Below the pieces are notes generated by a model. The model ran no database searches. It had not been told where the DNA came from and saw only the letters and a list, made by a program, of their open reading frames with translations. From Amyelois transitella (taxonomy: Eukaryota > Arthropoda > Insecta > Lepidoptera > Pyralidae), in assembly GCF_032362555.1 (NCBI RefSeq), contig NC_083511.1, positions 6,014,001-6,078,000 of the forward strand: a stretch of DNA of 64,000 nucleotides. Direction: 5' to 3'. This document shows positions 11,311 through 22,997 of the stretch, one piece after another. A program made the position numbers and the translations under genes. Each line of letters opens with the position of its first letter. The stretch's first letter is position 1.

Positions 11311-14300
11311 AATAAAAAAACGTCAAAACATTTCATAAAAACATTAATATCCAACCTCAACCATTTTCCAGTTCATTGTCCATTCTATAGATACATTCTG
11401 ATTTTTTAGATCAATGTTCGTTCGTGTCCTCATGTCAAGCAATTTTAAAGAATTTGACAGGTTTTTGAAAAGTGTTCGTCTTATCTATAATTAAAATCAG
11501 AGTGCCGCTGTGAAAATATTTCCAGTCTAGCTGTAGCTATCTGTTAGGTGCAACCATAATTAACCAGGATTGTAATAGTACGAACTATCATTCAAATATT
11601 CTTTCGTTACGATGCCAGATTGTTTATATAGTCTACTATTGTTTATTGATGCCTTGCATTTGTTTAACTCATATAAGTAATTATAGGTCTACTTCAGAAG
11701 AGCGGATCCTCCAAACACAAGTGCATTATGCACTTAAATGGAGGCTCCAGCCACTAATTTGTTACCCGCTTGTAAGTTACTCAATAAATATTTTTTTATT
11801 TTCATTTTGTTTTTATGTGACGTTGGATATAAGACATCTTCTTTTGTTCATGGAAACTAATAAAGGACAAAAAAAACTAACACTTTACGCACCAAAACTT
11901 CAAGAGCCGACGATCGCAAAAACTTTAATAAAGTGAAGAAAAATAAATGAAACAAATCAAGCGCAATATGTTAGCAAGGTGGTTGCTTAGCTTGTGGACG
12001 GACGATAGAAAGAATGTATAATCTACCAAAGCCCTAATTGAACTTGTAATAGCTAATACTAAAAAAAATTGCATAACATGCGACATAGACTTTTTTAAAA
12101 CCATACTCATAAATAACTCGTACGGGATTCGCAAACTCCAGCAACACCTATCTATATGGTTCAAGCATTGGTTTTAGTGGATAAAGGGGGTCAGCTCTAT
12201 AAAAGAGATGCATGTGCTGCGGTTCACGCATATGATAAAAAGGGTAAACGCAGTTAGCTCGTAAAATAATGGTCGTAAAAACATTTCACCGCAGAATACG
12301 TGGCGGGTCGCGTCGAGGTCGAATATAAGAATAACACCTCTCGAATTTCAATTCCACTCACTTTAAATCTGCCATAAGAATCAATTCAGTCCGTACCGCG
12401 TATTTTATCGCTCTTTCATATTCTTTCAGAACTCAATTTCCAGTGCGATAAAAGTTTCTTATATAAAATTATCTAACCGAAAACGAAAATAACATGAGTT
12501 GATTGTTAAGGTTTTTCAAATAATTTATCTTTTGATATTAAAATTCATTGAAATGCCTTGAATAAATTTGGCGTAGGTCAACATAATCAGAAGTAGTCCA
12601 AATTTTCATTAATTACCTCTTAGTGAAGTATTTCATTATATAAATACATATTATTAATTTATTTCTATTAATACAGGAAGCCCGTAAAAGATCATGAAAC
12701 ATTAATCGTTAATCCTTTTACCAAAAAGGGCCAAAGGCGAAACTAATTGCGTTACATCCATACCTACTTGAGTTTTGTTAATTCGGCACTGCCAATACCG
12801 GCATCCTTAATCAGTTCCTTCATTCTATGGACTCCGGGCAATTAAAATAAATTAGGATTACACGGAATACGCCCTCGAAAGCAAAAGCGACGGGTTAGCG
12901 AGAAATGATTAGAACCTTTGTTGACCAAATCTGCAAAAAGGTTTCTTAATTTGGAAAGAAAAAAGTGACAAGCTAAAAATGCCGAATCTCTTGATGTCTA
13001 ATTATTCTTCTCTACAACCAAAATATTTTTTTAATATGTTTTTAAGTGATATATTACTCGGTATCGATAAATAGAAAGTAATGTTTAGTTAATTTGCCTC
13101 CGATTATATGAACGAGGAAAAACTTTCAACGTCATAAAATATGCCGCATCATAACGCCGGCTAACCATTATCTTCAAATTTCCACGTATCACGATAATCC
13201 TGTCTTACAGGTAATCACAAAAACATCTCAATTCTATTATCCGATTTAACTTTATCCAATACTGTGGGGCAGAAACATTGTTATAAATTCTTCACAATAC
13301 GTTTTACTTTCGGGAAAATAAGAACAATTAAGTACTAACACAAAAACATGTTTTTCCAAGATGATTTATGCGATACTGTTGTAGCAAAATTTAATGAATG
13401 AATGAATAGGTACGCTGCGATCTACGCTGGTATACCCAGATAGAGTTAATTACCAACACTTGTTAAAAATTGACAACTTCGGTCAATATAACTGAATTTT
13501 TCTATTGACTGGTCGCTCTTAATATTTTGACATTGTTAAAGAAATTCAAAATATTGGTAAAATACTAAACTTTTAGTGCATGCTGCACCTAGTACCTATT
13601 TCTCTTTTAGACATTAATTCATCATTGATATTACGATAAATGATATAAGTATTATTACATCAACTCCAAAATTTTAAAAGCAGTTTCTTCTAATTAATAT
13701 CTTTCATAATATTAGATATGCCATAAATATATTGCCATTCTTTGTTGACATCATTTTGTCATCCGAAATTTATTGAAGTAACCATTTTCAACGTTTGCTT
13801 TTCTCAGACCCGAAATTATGACTGGTTTTAATAAGACGATCACCTCCGATGGGCGACTCAGCGCCATTAATCATCAACCCAGCCAAATATCAACTAAAGG
13901 CAATTTTTGGGTAAAATTTTATGTATCCGACGCGGGTTCCCGCCAAATTGCGAATTTTGGCCATAGTCAAAATGTGCACCCCGGGCACCGCTCCAAAGAA
14001 GTAGGAAAAAAAGGTCATTACAGATTATCGAACAATTTTATAGATAAGTTGGTACATACCTACCTACTTATCTTTTAAAAATAGATGATGTACAAGTAAT
14101 TATTAAATGCAGAAAAACTAAACTAAATGCAAGAAATAATATTTTTTTATCATACTTAATACCTTTATAACTATGCAAAAAATACTCTCTAAAATACTTA
14201 CCTACCCGTTAGTTCATTAAGTAACATTTCGTAAATATTACGCGAATATAAGATGGAAAAACAAAAAGGAAAGTGTTACGAGCAGAAAACAAAATTATTC

Positions 14301-14767
14301 CGAGATACCAAAGAGTTTGCCCTGTCAAAAGTATATTCCACTTCAGTTATTCTTACCTAACTTCTTGTTTTAGAAGACTTTGAAACATTAGAATATGAAA
14401 CTTCAATTCTCATGAGGACTACTAACTAGTATTTATTTCTATCACTAAGGTAAATAGATTTGTATTCCATTCGTTCTTGACTAGAAAAGAAGTAAGTATA
14501 TACGTATATACTTATAGAATTTAAGTAAATGCATTTCCTCCGAAGAATACCTTAGGACCGTAGTTACGTATACCTTACTCTTAACTTTACTTGCCTCAAA
14601 TGTTCCAAATCTACTAAGCAAAGTCAAAAGGTTTTGAATTTTGTTTAAATGCGCCAATTTATAGGAATAAGCTCTATTAGGGAGATAATTCGTATTGATT
14701 TAGGTTTCCTCAATGCTAGAAATATTTCTTGTGATGTCGGTGCATCTGACTGTTGTCGGTAAACATC

Positions 14768-15120
14768 ACTACATAGTATAAAACAAAGTCGCTTTCTCTG
14801 TCCCTATGTCCCTTTGTATGCTTAAATCTTTAAAACTACGCACCGGATTTTGATGCGGTTTTTTTCAAAAGATAGAGTGTTTCAAGGGGAAGGTTTATAT
14901 GTATAATAACATCCATTAAATAGTGAAGAAATACTGTTATTTTTGAGGACTCTAATGTGTAATCATATTTTTTTCCGCTTACATTGCAAACGCAGGCTGA
15001 ACCCTACGAGATTTATCAAAATAATGTACTAATTATTTGTACACATTGAAAAGGTCTACAGAAAACTCCTCGATGGTATATGTCTATCTCTCATAGATAT
15101 CCCACAATAACTTTTATCCC
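14768..15120. repeat. Decayed transposon-like repeat
   Basis: Contains the block 'aaaactacgcaccggattttgatgc' and 'gataga gtgtttcaagggga'-type sequence that recurs in diverged form in insect intergenic repeats. There is no open frame. The family cannot be assigned by eye. Confidence 0.35.
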
Positions 15121-15517
15121 ACAAAAAATTTTTTTGTCATTTACATTTTACGACAAATAATAAATAAATATATAGTATATACGGGACAAATAATGGCAAA
15201 TTTTGAAGCAGTTTTAACCAATACAGCATTAATCCTTATCCAATTATATATCCAATAGCTTAAATACATTGTTTGTAATACATATTTAAATTGTTTGTAA
15301 TTGTTTGTAATACATATTTAAAATTGGAATGTTTTTTGCTTTGTAGAATTAAGTACAAACAAGGCAGTGTATATTTTATTTCTTGGCATATTTGAAAAAA
15401 GAAGCGAATATTACCCTGAAACGTAAATTTGGCGCGTAAAGTCAAATCAGCTCGAAATAAATTTTTGTTTTACGTACTTATCACTTTAAATATCAGGAAA
15501 CTACATTTTACACCAAA

Positions 15518-18500
15518 ATGTTTTCACCTGAAGAACAGCAAATAGAAATATGTTTACTCAAATCAAATCTTGAAAGAATTGGAGATGACTTAGTTGTTCA
15601 AGTAAGTCTTATGAAACAAATCTTAGCAGATAATCAGCAGTAAATCATTATAAAAAACCACACCGTTCATTGAATTTATGAAGAACGAATAACCACAGGA
15701 AAATCAATCCTATATTGCAAAAGTATACGTATTTTCCAAATTATAACATGTTTCCTGCAACTGTACCTAAGTAGTACGTAAGTGCTTCATTAACAACAAG
15801 GATACGTAAGATAATGCCCCCAATATGTCGAGAGTTTTCATGACCCTCGATTATTATTTTTAAATAATTAATGAATCGTTTTATTAATATGCAATAAATA
15901 CCATATTATTAAAAAAGAAAAACACATGGATACCGGTATCTACATTAGCAGGAATTTACTTTCTTTTTCGATGGAGAACAGGCTCTTTATTTAATACATG
16001 GATGTTCTTTCGACTAATGCATTATTGAAGTATTAAAAATAAATTAAGACTACTATTTATAATGGCGTAAATTTCAATACATACATAATATGAATTTTCC
16101 AGAACTCTGCATTGCCTGCTTTGGATGCTGAAAATGAACAAAAGTACCGCGAGACGATGACAGCATTACGTATTGCACGCTCTCTAAATGCAGAAAAGGA
16201 ACGACTGAATCAAGAAAATGGTGAGGAAATAGAAAGATTCTGTTATTCAATGTTCATTGTTATGACGCGTGTTGGCAGCATACAAATATGATGCGACTGT
16301 ACTTTGGAGAATAACTAACGTCTGCAAGTGTTTTTGTTCTCCTTATACTACAAAAAATACGTCATACAAAAAGAAACACATTGGGCGTCCTTTTTTATAA
16401 CATGCTTTTAACAAGGCTTTTTCTCTTTAATCCATTTCAAAGCTGCCGCTGTAGGTACTACTTACACCCAATTGTCCAGAAAATTGGGATCTGGAATTTA
16501 TGTTGGGGTGACTGTAACGATAAAATAACCTGACAACGTATGACGCTTCTTTTATTTCGTTAAATTTATATATTGTACTCGGCACAATAGGGACAATTTG
16601 CTATTCATCCGCCCTAATCATCAGATATAAAATGCTTCATTTCAAATATCTGGTGGATACCAAGGTTTTTCATCTCTTTCTCTGCTGAGTTTTTCTTCTT
16701 TTTGTATAAATCTTTTGTAATGTGGTATGTTAGAATTTTAGCATAGATTTTGTAGATACGTTGAGTATTCAGACTAAACAGATAGTACCTATTCTATCTT
16801 TTTTTGTTATTTCCCTTTTTCGGATAGATTATGAACATTACATACCTACTTAAATTAAAAAGAAAAAAGATTTGCAGTATATTTCTTGTTTGTAATGAAT
16901 AAATTCAAAAGCTACTGAACCGATTTTTATTATATTTGCCACAGAGACAGAAACAATCTTTAAGAATAACCTTCTTACAACTATTTTTTGGGAATGAAGT
17001 CTCACGAAGAGGTATTACTTTAAAATGTTGCTAAGTGTTTGAAGATGAATTTAGAATTCATACATACATATGGTCACGTCTTTATCCCTTGTGGGGTAGA
17101 CAGAGCCAATAATCTTGAAAAGACTGAATGGCTACGTTTAACTATTTGGCTTAATGATAGAATTGAGATTCAAATAGCCATCGCCTAAAAAAAATCCAAG
17201 TTTGTAAGCCTTGTTAGGCTTACATTTCCCATGGATGTCGTAAAAGGCGGCTAAGAACACTTAGCCGCCTTTCATCCATGGGAAAGAGAAGGAGTGGTCC
17301 TATCCTTTTTTGTATTGGTGCCGGGAACCATATGGCATTATTTAGAATTCATCATAAAAAATTCAAGACATTTTTTTTAAATTGGAAAAAATATTGTTTC
17401 TTTAAAAATCTTCCAAATTGGAATTCCAGTGAGATTAACGGCCAAACGCATGCAGCTAAAGCGACAATGCGACGGCATTACATCTTCGTTGGAGAAAGCC
17501 AGGCAGTGTCGCGGGGAACTAGCGGATTCTCTGAAAAGGGAGGAGCAAGATGCGGAAGCACTAATGTGAGTTCTAAGTTAATTTATAGCTTTGTTACAAC
17601 GAGATTTACCGGTGATATAAAATGTTACGACATAATGATTATTAATTTGAAGGATTGTATTGTGCCTAACAGTAAAAAATGTTAATTATTGTAAGCATGT
17701 AAATTTAGTCGTTAATCTAATTTATTAACACGTATCTAAACCGTTTCTTATTTATCTGATTTATCTTTTGATAAATACCTACCTGGAATTGAATCAGATG
17801 GGATTTCAATCAACACCTTTATTTTCATTAGCTCCCAGTTCAATCACTGTCAGTCTTTATTCGCCACAAAAAGAAGTCTCAATATTAGCTATTTTCGCCC
17901 TCTTTTTAAATGATCTTCATTTATTTTCAGAATAAATTTAAGGATTTCCTGTTCAGTTTATTCTTATTCTATTTTTATGTTCGTTCGTAAAATCTATCAA
18001 AGTTAAATTTAAACGAAAACTGTAACTCACGAAACAAACGATAATCTTAATTAACAATAAAAGTAAAAAATATATCTATAAACCTTCATAAAAAAATATA
18101 CGTACCTACATCAATCATTTATGTTCAATGGTTCCATGGGAATTTTGCCAAATTCTTATTAATATTTGATACTCTCCAAGGACCCTTAATGTTTTTCGCC
18201 ATATTTTTACGTTACAATAGTACTTTTCTATCTGTAATGGAAGAGTTTTATAAAGATTGATGATTTTCTGTTTGCAAAACGGCTTTAAAATTTTACTTTT
18301 CCTTTTCAGTCGAAAATATGAAGATACTTTACGTGACAAAGCTAATAGATTTAGAAGGACGCGCAGCTATTATGTAAGTGTATTATTTTTGACAACATTA
18401 CTCTCAAGGAAAATCTGATTTGTGTGATAATGTTTTCTGATAATATTATTTTACTTTAAGGGACGCGTACCTCGATGAGAAAAATAACCTTATTTTCACT

Positions 18501-19733
18501 CGTGTACTTCTCTATGAATCTGTCATGGCAAATTATTTAATAATCTACTAGACAAATTAAATTTATCATTAGCACTTATAAGTACTAAAACGTTTATTGG
18601 AAACTTCTTTATTTAAAGAGCATTTTGTATTTTCTAGATGATATACCATATCTTATAAAGTAAACACTTTAACTTACAAACAATTACAATCTTCATTCTA
18701 ATCCTTAACCCATTCAAATCAAATAGTATATCGAAGTGCATAACATAGGTAATTAAGTGGGTATCTTTTTACTTCAGAAAAAACCGTGGCTAAAGCTAGA
18801 TAAATATCTTAAGTAATCTTAAATAGTTAAATATCTTTAATAATCTTAGTTAATAATCTTTAAATTTACGACAAGAACGAAGAGGAGACTCGAAATGAAA
18901 TAGATAAAGTGAACAATGTAGTCATTGAGCTAGAAAACGAAAAGAAAAACTTACAAGCGGCCGTTGAGGAATTAAAACGTCAACTCGAAGCCTTGGAGCC
19001 AGCCGTCCCCGAGAATCTTCTGGAAATATTGTATGTAGTAACTACAATTATAACTACAAACATACTATATAATGCCAGCAAATATGTGATACTGTTTCAA
19101 ATCCTACTTTCCTGAAATTTACATTAGTTTGATTGCTAACAAATGCTTTTACGGTGAGGTGGAAACACTGAGAGGTTTTTTGCACGTTCAGGTCACTGGA
19201 TGTATGTATACCACATTGCGGGTTAGATTACCCGTTGCAAGGGTTCGGGAGGTCAGACTGGAATTCGATTCATGTAAAAACCAAACTTGATCAATTCAGG
19301 ATAGTGGTCACAGGTGGCCCCGAGCTCCTCTCCGAAAAAAACTATTATTATTACTATTCATTTATTTAGAAAAATACATTTACTAAATAAATGAATAGTA
19401 AGTATTGTATATATGTATATTTTAAAAATATATAGGTATAATATATCTAATATTTGATACATTCTCACATGAAATTGACACTCATTTTAAATCAAAGGCC
19501 CAACAAAATTATTATACTTGTAAATTGAGTGCAAATAGAACAGAAATGATATTGCTCAAATTAAAGTTGCCTCTTGATGTTGCTTTTGCCTAATATTTAC
19601 TTTTTTTATTATATTTCTGTACAGAGAGAAACCAAAGTTGGAAGAAACAGTCAATTTGCTTTCTCAGAAATATAAAGAATTATATGCACAAAGAAAATGC
19701 TTCGGTTCATGTGACAATATTTATAAGAAATAG
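15518..19733 (+). CDS. Coiled-coil protein, six exons, 221 aa
   Basis: Exons 15518-15601, 16103-16220, 17430-17565, 18310-18373, 18876-19030 and 19625-19733 all have GT-AG junctions and phases that chain without a break (0, 1, 2, 0, 2). The protein starts MFSPEEQQIEICLLKSNLER, is dominated by charged heptad-like sequence (for example AEKERLNQEN, LENEKKNLQAAVEELKRQLE) and ends CFGSCDNIYKK. There is no signal peptide or membrane segment. Long alpha-helical coiled coil is the only visible property, suggesting a cytoskeletal, centrosomal or sperm-axoneme scaffold; that is inference. The weakest junction is the acceptor before exon 5 (ttacgacaag, poor pyrimidine tract). Without that splice, exon 1 would read on to a stop 15 codons later. 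Intron 2 carries an RTE-derived short element (17066-17335). I do not recognise the family. Confidence 0.75.
17066..17335 (-). mobile_element. RTE-derived short element with internal palindrome
   Basis: The minus-strand copy runs from the 3' end (cacgtctttatcccttgtgg) to the head (gccgggaacca). Internally, where family members read cttagtcgccttttacgacatcc, this copy carries that segment plus its inverse, creating a hairpin at 17225-17285. It lies within an intron of the coiled-coil gene. Confidence 0.7.
17225..17285. repeat. Quasi-palindrome inside a short interspersed element
   Basis: Outer arms 17225-17237 and 17273-17285 (13 bp) and inner arms 17243-17254 and 17261-17272 (12 bp) pair perfectly; a 5-base bulge (tcgta) lies on the left and a 6-base loop (gaacac) at the tip. 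Comparison with other family copies shows it arose within the element, probably by strand switching. Confidence 0.85.
19351..19401. repeat. Perfect 19-bp inverted repeat, 13-base loop
   Basis: Arm 19351-19369 (ttactattcatttatttag) pairs exactly with 19383-19401. It lies immediately after the 3' end of a SINE body fragment (19150-19340), in intron 5 of the coiled-coil gene. Confidence 0.85.
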
Positions 19734-20039
19734 TCTACTGAATTACTTTCGCTATTAATATTTTTATTTAATTTAATAACTCAGTTTCGTTTTACTATTA
19801 ATAGTTCAGTGTTTGGAATTTAAAAGTACTTATTTAGTCATTACATATCAAATTTTCGTTGTCTTCTAATTAAAATTGTATTACAATATTTAATTTATGT
19901 TGTTTTTTTTTTGTTCCTGTTGAAACATATTCAGGTTAGTACGTACACAATAAATAAAAATTTTACAACGTTTTATGTGATAGATCATATTTCACAATTA
20001 AACGGATTTGTGGCTTATGGATAATGTCCATTATAACGC

Positions 20040-20086
20040 ATGTTGAACCACAAAATATATAATAAATATATTTTGTGGTTCAACAT
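20040..20086. repeat. Perfect 20-bp inverted repeat, 7-base loop
   Basis: Arm 20040-20059 (atgttgaaccacaaaatata) pairs exactly with 20067-20086; the loop is taataaa. It lies about 300 bases downstream of the coiled-coil gene's stop codon. Confidence 0.9.
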
Positions 20087-20511
20087 TTACTTATATACAC
20101 TTAAAATATCAGTTCGCTCATGTGTAATTAACTTAATTTAACTACAGTAACATTCACTTGACATTTAATATTGTTATCAAAGTTTTATTTACGATAGTGT
20201 ATTTTGCATCTCATGATAAGTAGTCTATATTTTATTGAGCTCCTAAATATAGGATGACGAATTTGCTGTCAAAAAAGAAAACTAGCTTCTGAATGAATCA
20301 TTTATGATTTTTTGTTATAAATAGGCTTATTTCTTTACCATTTTCCGAGGAAAAATGGGTAGATGTCAAAAGCAAACAATATGAAAAATTACTTGTAAAA
20401 GGTGACAGTGTTACCCTAACGCTCAGTAATGCCATGATGATAGATATCATCCATCAAAGTATGAATCTTTTATAGATGCTCTACTTCAAGTTCCTTATAC
20501 CACTCCCTTTC

Positions 20512-20780
20512 ACATACATACATATAATCACGTCTATATCCCGGCCTGTTTAGATAGCACCAACAGTCTTGAAAGTACTGGTAGGCCACGTTCAACTGTT
20601 TAGCTCAATGATAGAATTGAGATTCAAATAATGACAGGTTGCTAGCCCATCGCCTAAAAAAAGAATTCCTAATTCATAAGCCTATAGTCTATACCTAGCC
20701 CTTAGTCGCATTTTACGATATCCATGGGTAAGAGATGGAGTGGTCCTATTCTTTGTTCTATTGGTACCGGGAACGTCCCA
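20512..20780 (-). mobile_element. RTE-derived short element, near full length
   Basis: Runs from the cacgtctatatccc end to tggtaccgggaacg. It is a decayed copy of the family defined at 38082-38355, with several internal substitutions and a short internal expansion near 20685. Confidence 0.7.
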
Positions 20781-22426
20781 CGTCGTTCTTCTTGCAATCT
20801 TACAACAGTCTTTAGTGTCTTGACAGGTACTTTTCTAGGTACTTATAACTGACCAAAATCTAGAGATTTTACCAGCAGTATAACTTCACCAGTAATATAA
20901 TTATTATTCTGTGGTTTCTCCAGTACCCAGATATATATCCAAGTTTACTCAATTTACCGTTGCGTTTCTGCCTAAAGGGAATGCATTCCCTACATAGTCT
21001 ACAACTGGACAAGACATCTCTATACTCAAATCTAATTTGTCTGTGACTGATGTTTGACTGAAAACAGACTCGCCATTTTATGTTATGAAGCTTTATTGTC
21101 TTAGATCCGGGTGCGCAAGAAGTAATAATGTGGCCGCGCTAATTGATATCTCATCCTGTTGCTGACAGTACACTTAGTAGAAACATCACTCTTTTTTGAT
21201 ATTATCCTGTAATATTACACCTACTTTATATGTTCATGGATAATTTTTAACTTATTAGTGCTTCTTCAATTATTCTGTAAGTAGGTACTTAGTGTTCTGT
21301 ACAACAGTAAACCTCATTGAAACCCTAAAGGAAGATCGTCTTTTCATGGCTATGTCAACTAATTTAAATGTACAAAATAATCTAAGTTATTAAAATAATA
21401 AAGTCTCTGAAAAGAAGGTAAATAACTAATATGTCTCTTATTTTTAATATGAAATATCATTATTGAAAGGGTAAAGGGTAATTGACTAGATACACTACGC
21501 TACTAGTATAACAATACGTATTATTCTCACTTCTAAGCAAACATGAATCAAAATGACCATAAATTCTCAAACATGTAATAAATTGGTAACTGAGATTGTA
21601 ATTCATGTCGCTACTTCCTTTGTTGGACGTTAGCCAGTCCAGTCTGACACGACTAGGCAGTGACAATGTCTGGGTTTTCTATCGTAAAATATGTCATACG
21701 CGAACTTGATACAATATCTCGGTCTTGGTAACATTATTCAGACATACAATGCCATTGTAGATATTTTATTCACGGCATGCAACGTTACTTTTAAATTGCG
21801 CCAATAGAATACTCTGGCACACGTATTGGAGTTTCCTTTTAACTAATAGCTTCGTCGAAACTATTGTGTAGACTGTGTACCTGTTCAACGATCAAAAATG
21901 CATGAAACTTGACTATTTCTAATGATGATATGAGATAAATGAATTCGTTTTACAAACATAGTTTATTTTAATAAATTCATTAGTGAACGTTTCCATGAAC
22001 TACCCTATTCTTTTTTATGATATTATATACCTACGTTGAAGTTAACTCGAAAAACAATTTGTTTATATTTTAGTAGGTAAAAGAAACTTTATAGACTCAA
22101 CTAAATTATACCACAAATTTTTATCGAACATAATATTTTTCTTAATTTTTTAATAATATATAATGTAACAATAATCTGAAAAATTCTTAATTGTTTATTT
22201 GTTTGTAACCAATAATTACAGTAGTACAAAATGTATAAATGATCATAAAATGAATTAGAAGAGGTAGGTTATAGGTACATTACACTACACAAGTTACATT
22301 CCACTCGTACGTTGCAAAAATGTAACCAAATACATTTGTCAAGCAAGTTTTTATATTTGGTTTATGTTACAATATTTAAAATAAATAGGAACTACAACTA
22401 CAAGTTACAAGTCAATAACTTAAATG

Positions 22427-22929
22427 TTAGCTCTTGGGAGCTTCGACATGCGGCTTCATTTTGTGTGCTTTTCTTCCCTGGAAAGCCCCTTGTACTACTC
22501 CAACCACGGCAGCCCCTCGAAAGAAATTATCCTGAAAATAATTAAAAAGAATGTATAAAACATTCCGCATTATTGTGTTTAACTGTAATCAGTTTTGGCT
22601 AATTAACTTCAGACCAATGCTATAATTAAATTTATTACTTCCGATATTTCGGTAATAGAATACACGTTTAATTATGAGCATTAATTATCGAATAGTGATA
22701 TTATTATAGTTTATTTGTAAATACTTTTTCAAATCATATTAAGAAATTAAATAGATCCTTTATTTAAGTTTTCAAATGTAATACTCACCAGTCCATTTTT
22801 AATTTTTGTACCCCACGATTTAGGGGTTGTAGTTGAGACAGTGACACCCTCCATCTTTGGAGCATCGCAAGAAACCCAACATATCTGCATGCACAAGGCA
22901 ATGATAGCAAATAGGAAGACTAACTTCAT
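22427..22929 (-). CDS. Unrecognised secreted cationic peptide with moricin-like gene architecture
   Basis: Exon 1 is 22789-22929 (47 codons) and exon 2 is 22427-22531 (34 codons plus TAA), joined by a phase-0 GT-AG intron. Exon 1 has a clear signal peptide (MKLVFLFAIIALCMQICWVS, then CDAP). The probable mature part includes a Thr/Ser/Pro linker (VTVSTTTPKSW) followed by TKIKNGL at the exon end. Exon 2 encodes a glycine/alanine/valine helix (FFRGAAVVGVVQGAFQGRK) and a basic tail. Signal peptide plus cationic segment in exon 1, phase-0 intron and amphipathic helix in exon 2 is exactly the layout of the moricins 8-28 kb away. The sequence does not carry the moricin core (KAIKKGG, GAAGTAH). Core promoter: TATA-like cttttata on + at 22990-22997 (TATAAAAG in sense) and an initiator-like TTTCAGTG near 22953-22963. 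I do not recognise the family; an immune-inducible antimicrobial or signalling peptide is inference. Confidence 0.72.
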
Positions 22930-22952
22930 TATACAGGTACGTAGTTCCCTTA

Positions 22953-22997
22953 ACACTGAAAGCAAGTGACGCATATTTTAACCGAGTAGCTTTTATA
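22953..22997 (-). promoter_or_regulatory. Core promoter of the 22.9-kb secreted peptide gene
   Basis: In sense orientation TATAAAAG (22997-22990) is followed about 30 bases later by a TTTCAGTG initiator-like sequence, then a short leader to the ATG at 22929. The spacing is typical of insect TATA/Inr promoters. Confidence 0.55.

Larger units (their letters stand above)
5637..15517. other. Gene-poor intergenic region
   Basis: About 9.9 kb with no coding region I can support. It holds a CA/CGCA-type microsatellite (about 8569-8610), a perfect hairpin (8635-8695), a tRNA-headed SINE (about 10935-11310), a decayed repeat with 'actgactgacatatcaacgcacagcc'-type sequence (about 10790-10930), and another at about 14768-15120. 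A short GC-richer frame at 13808-14078 follows a good acceptor-like tract (tttgcttttctcag) but has no partner exon. Confidence 0.5.

Noticed and set aside
11646-11936. 96-codon frame starting MMPCICLTH
   Set aside because: Low-complexity hydrophobic middle in AT-rich DNA; expected by chance.
13808-14078. GC-richer open frame after a good acceptor-like tract
   Set aside because: No partner exon, no recognisable motif and a repeat-like flank; too weak to call a gene.
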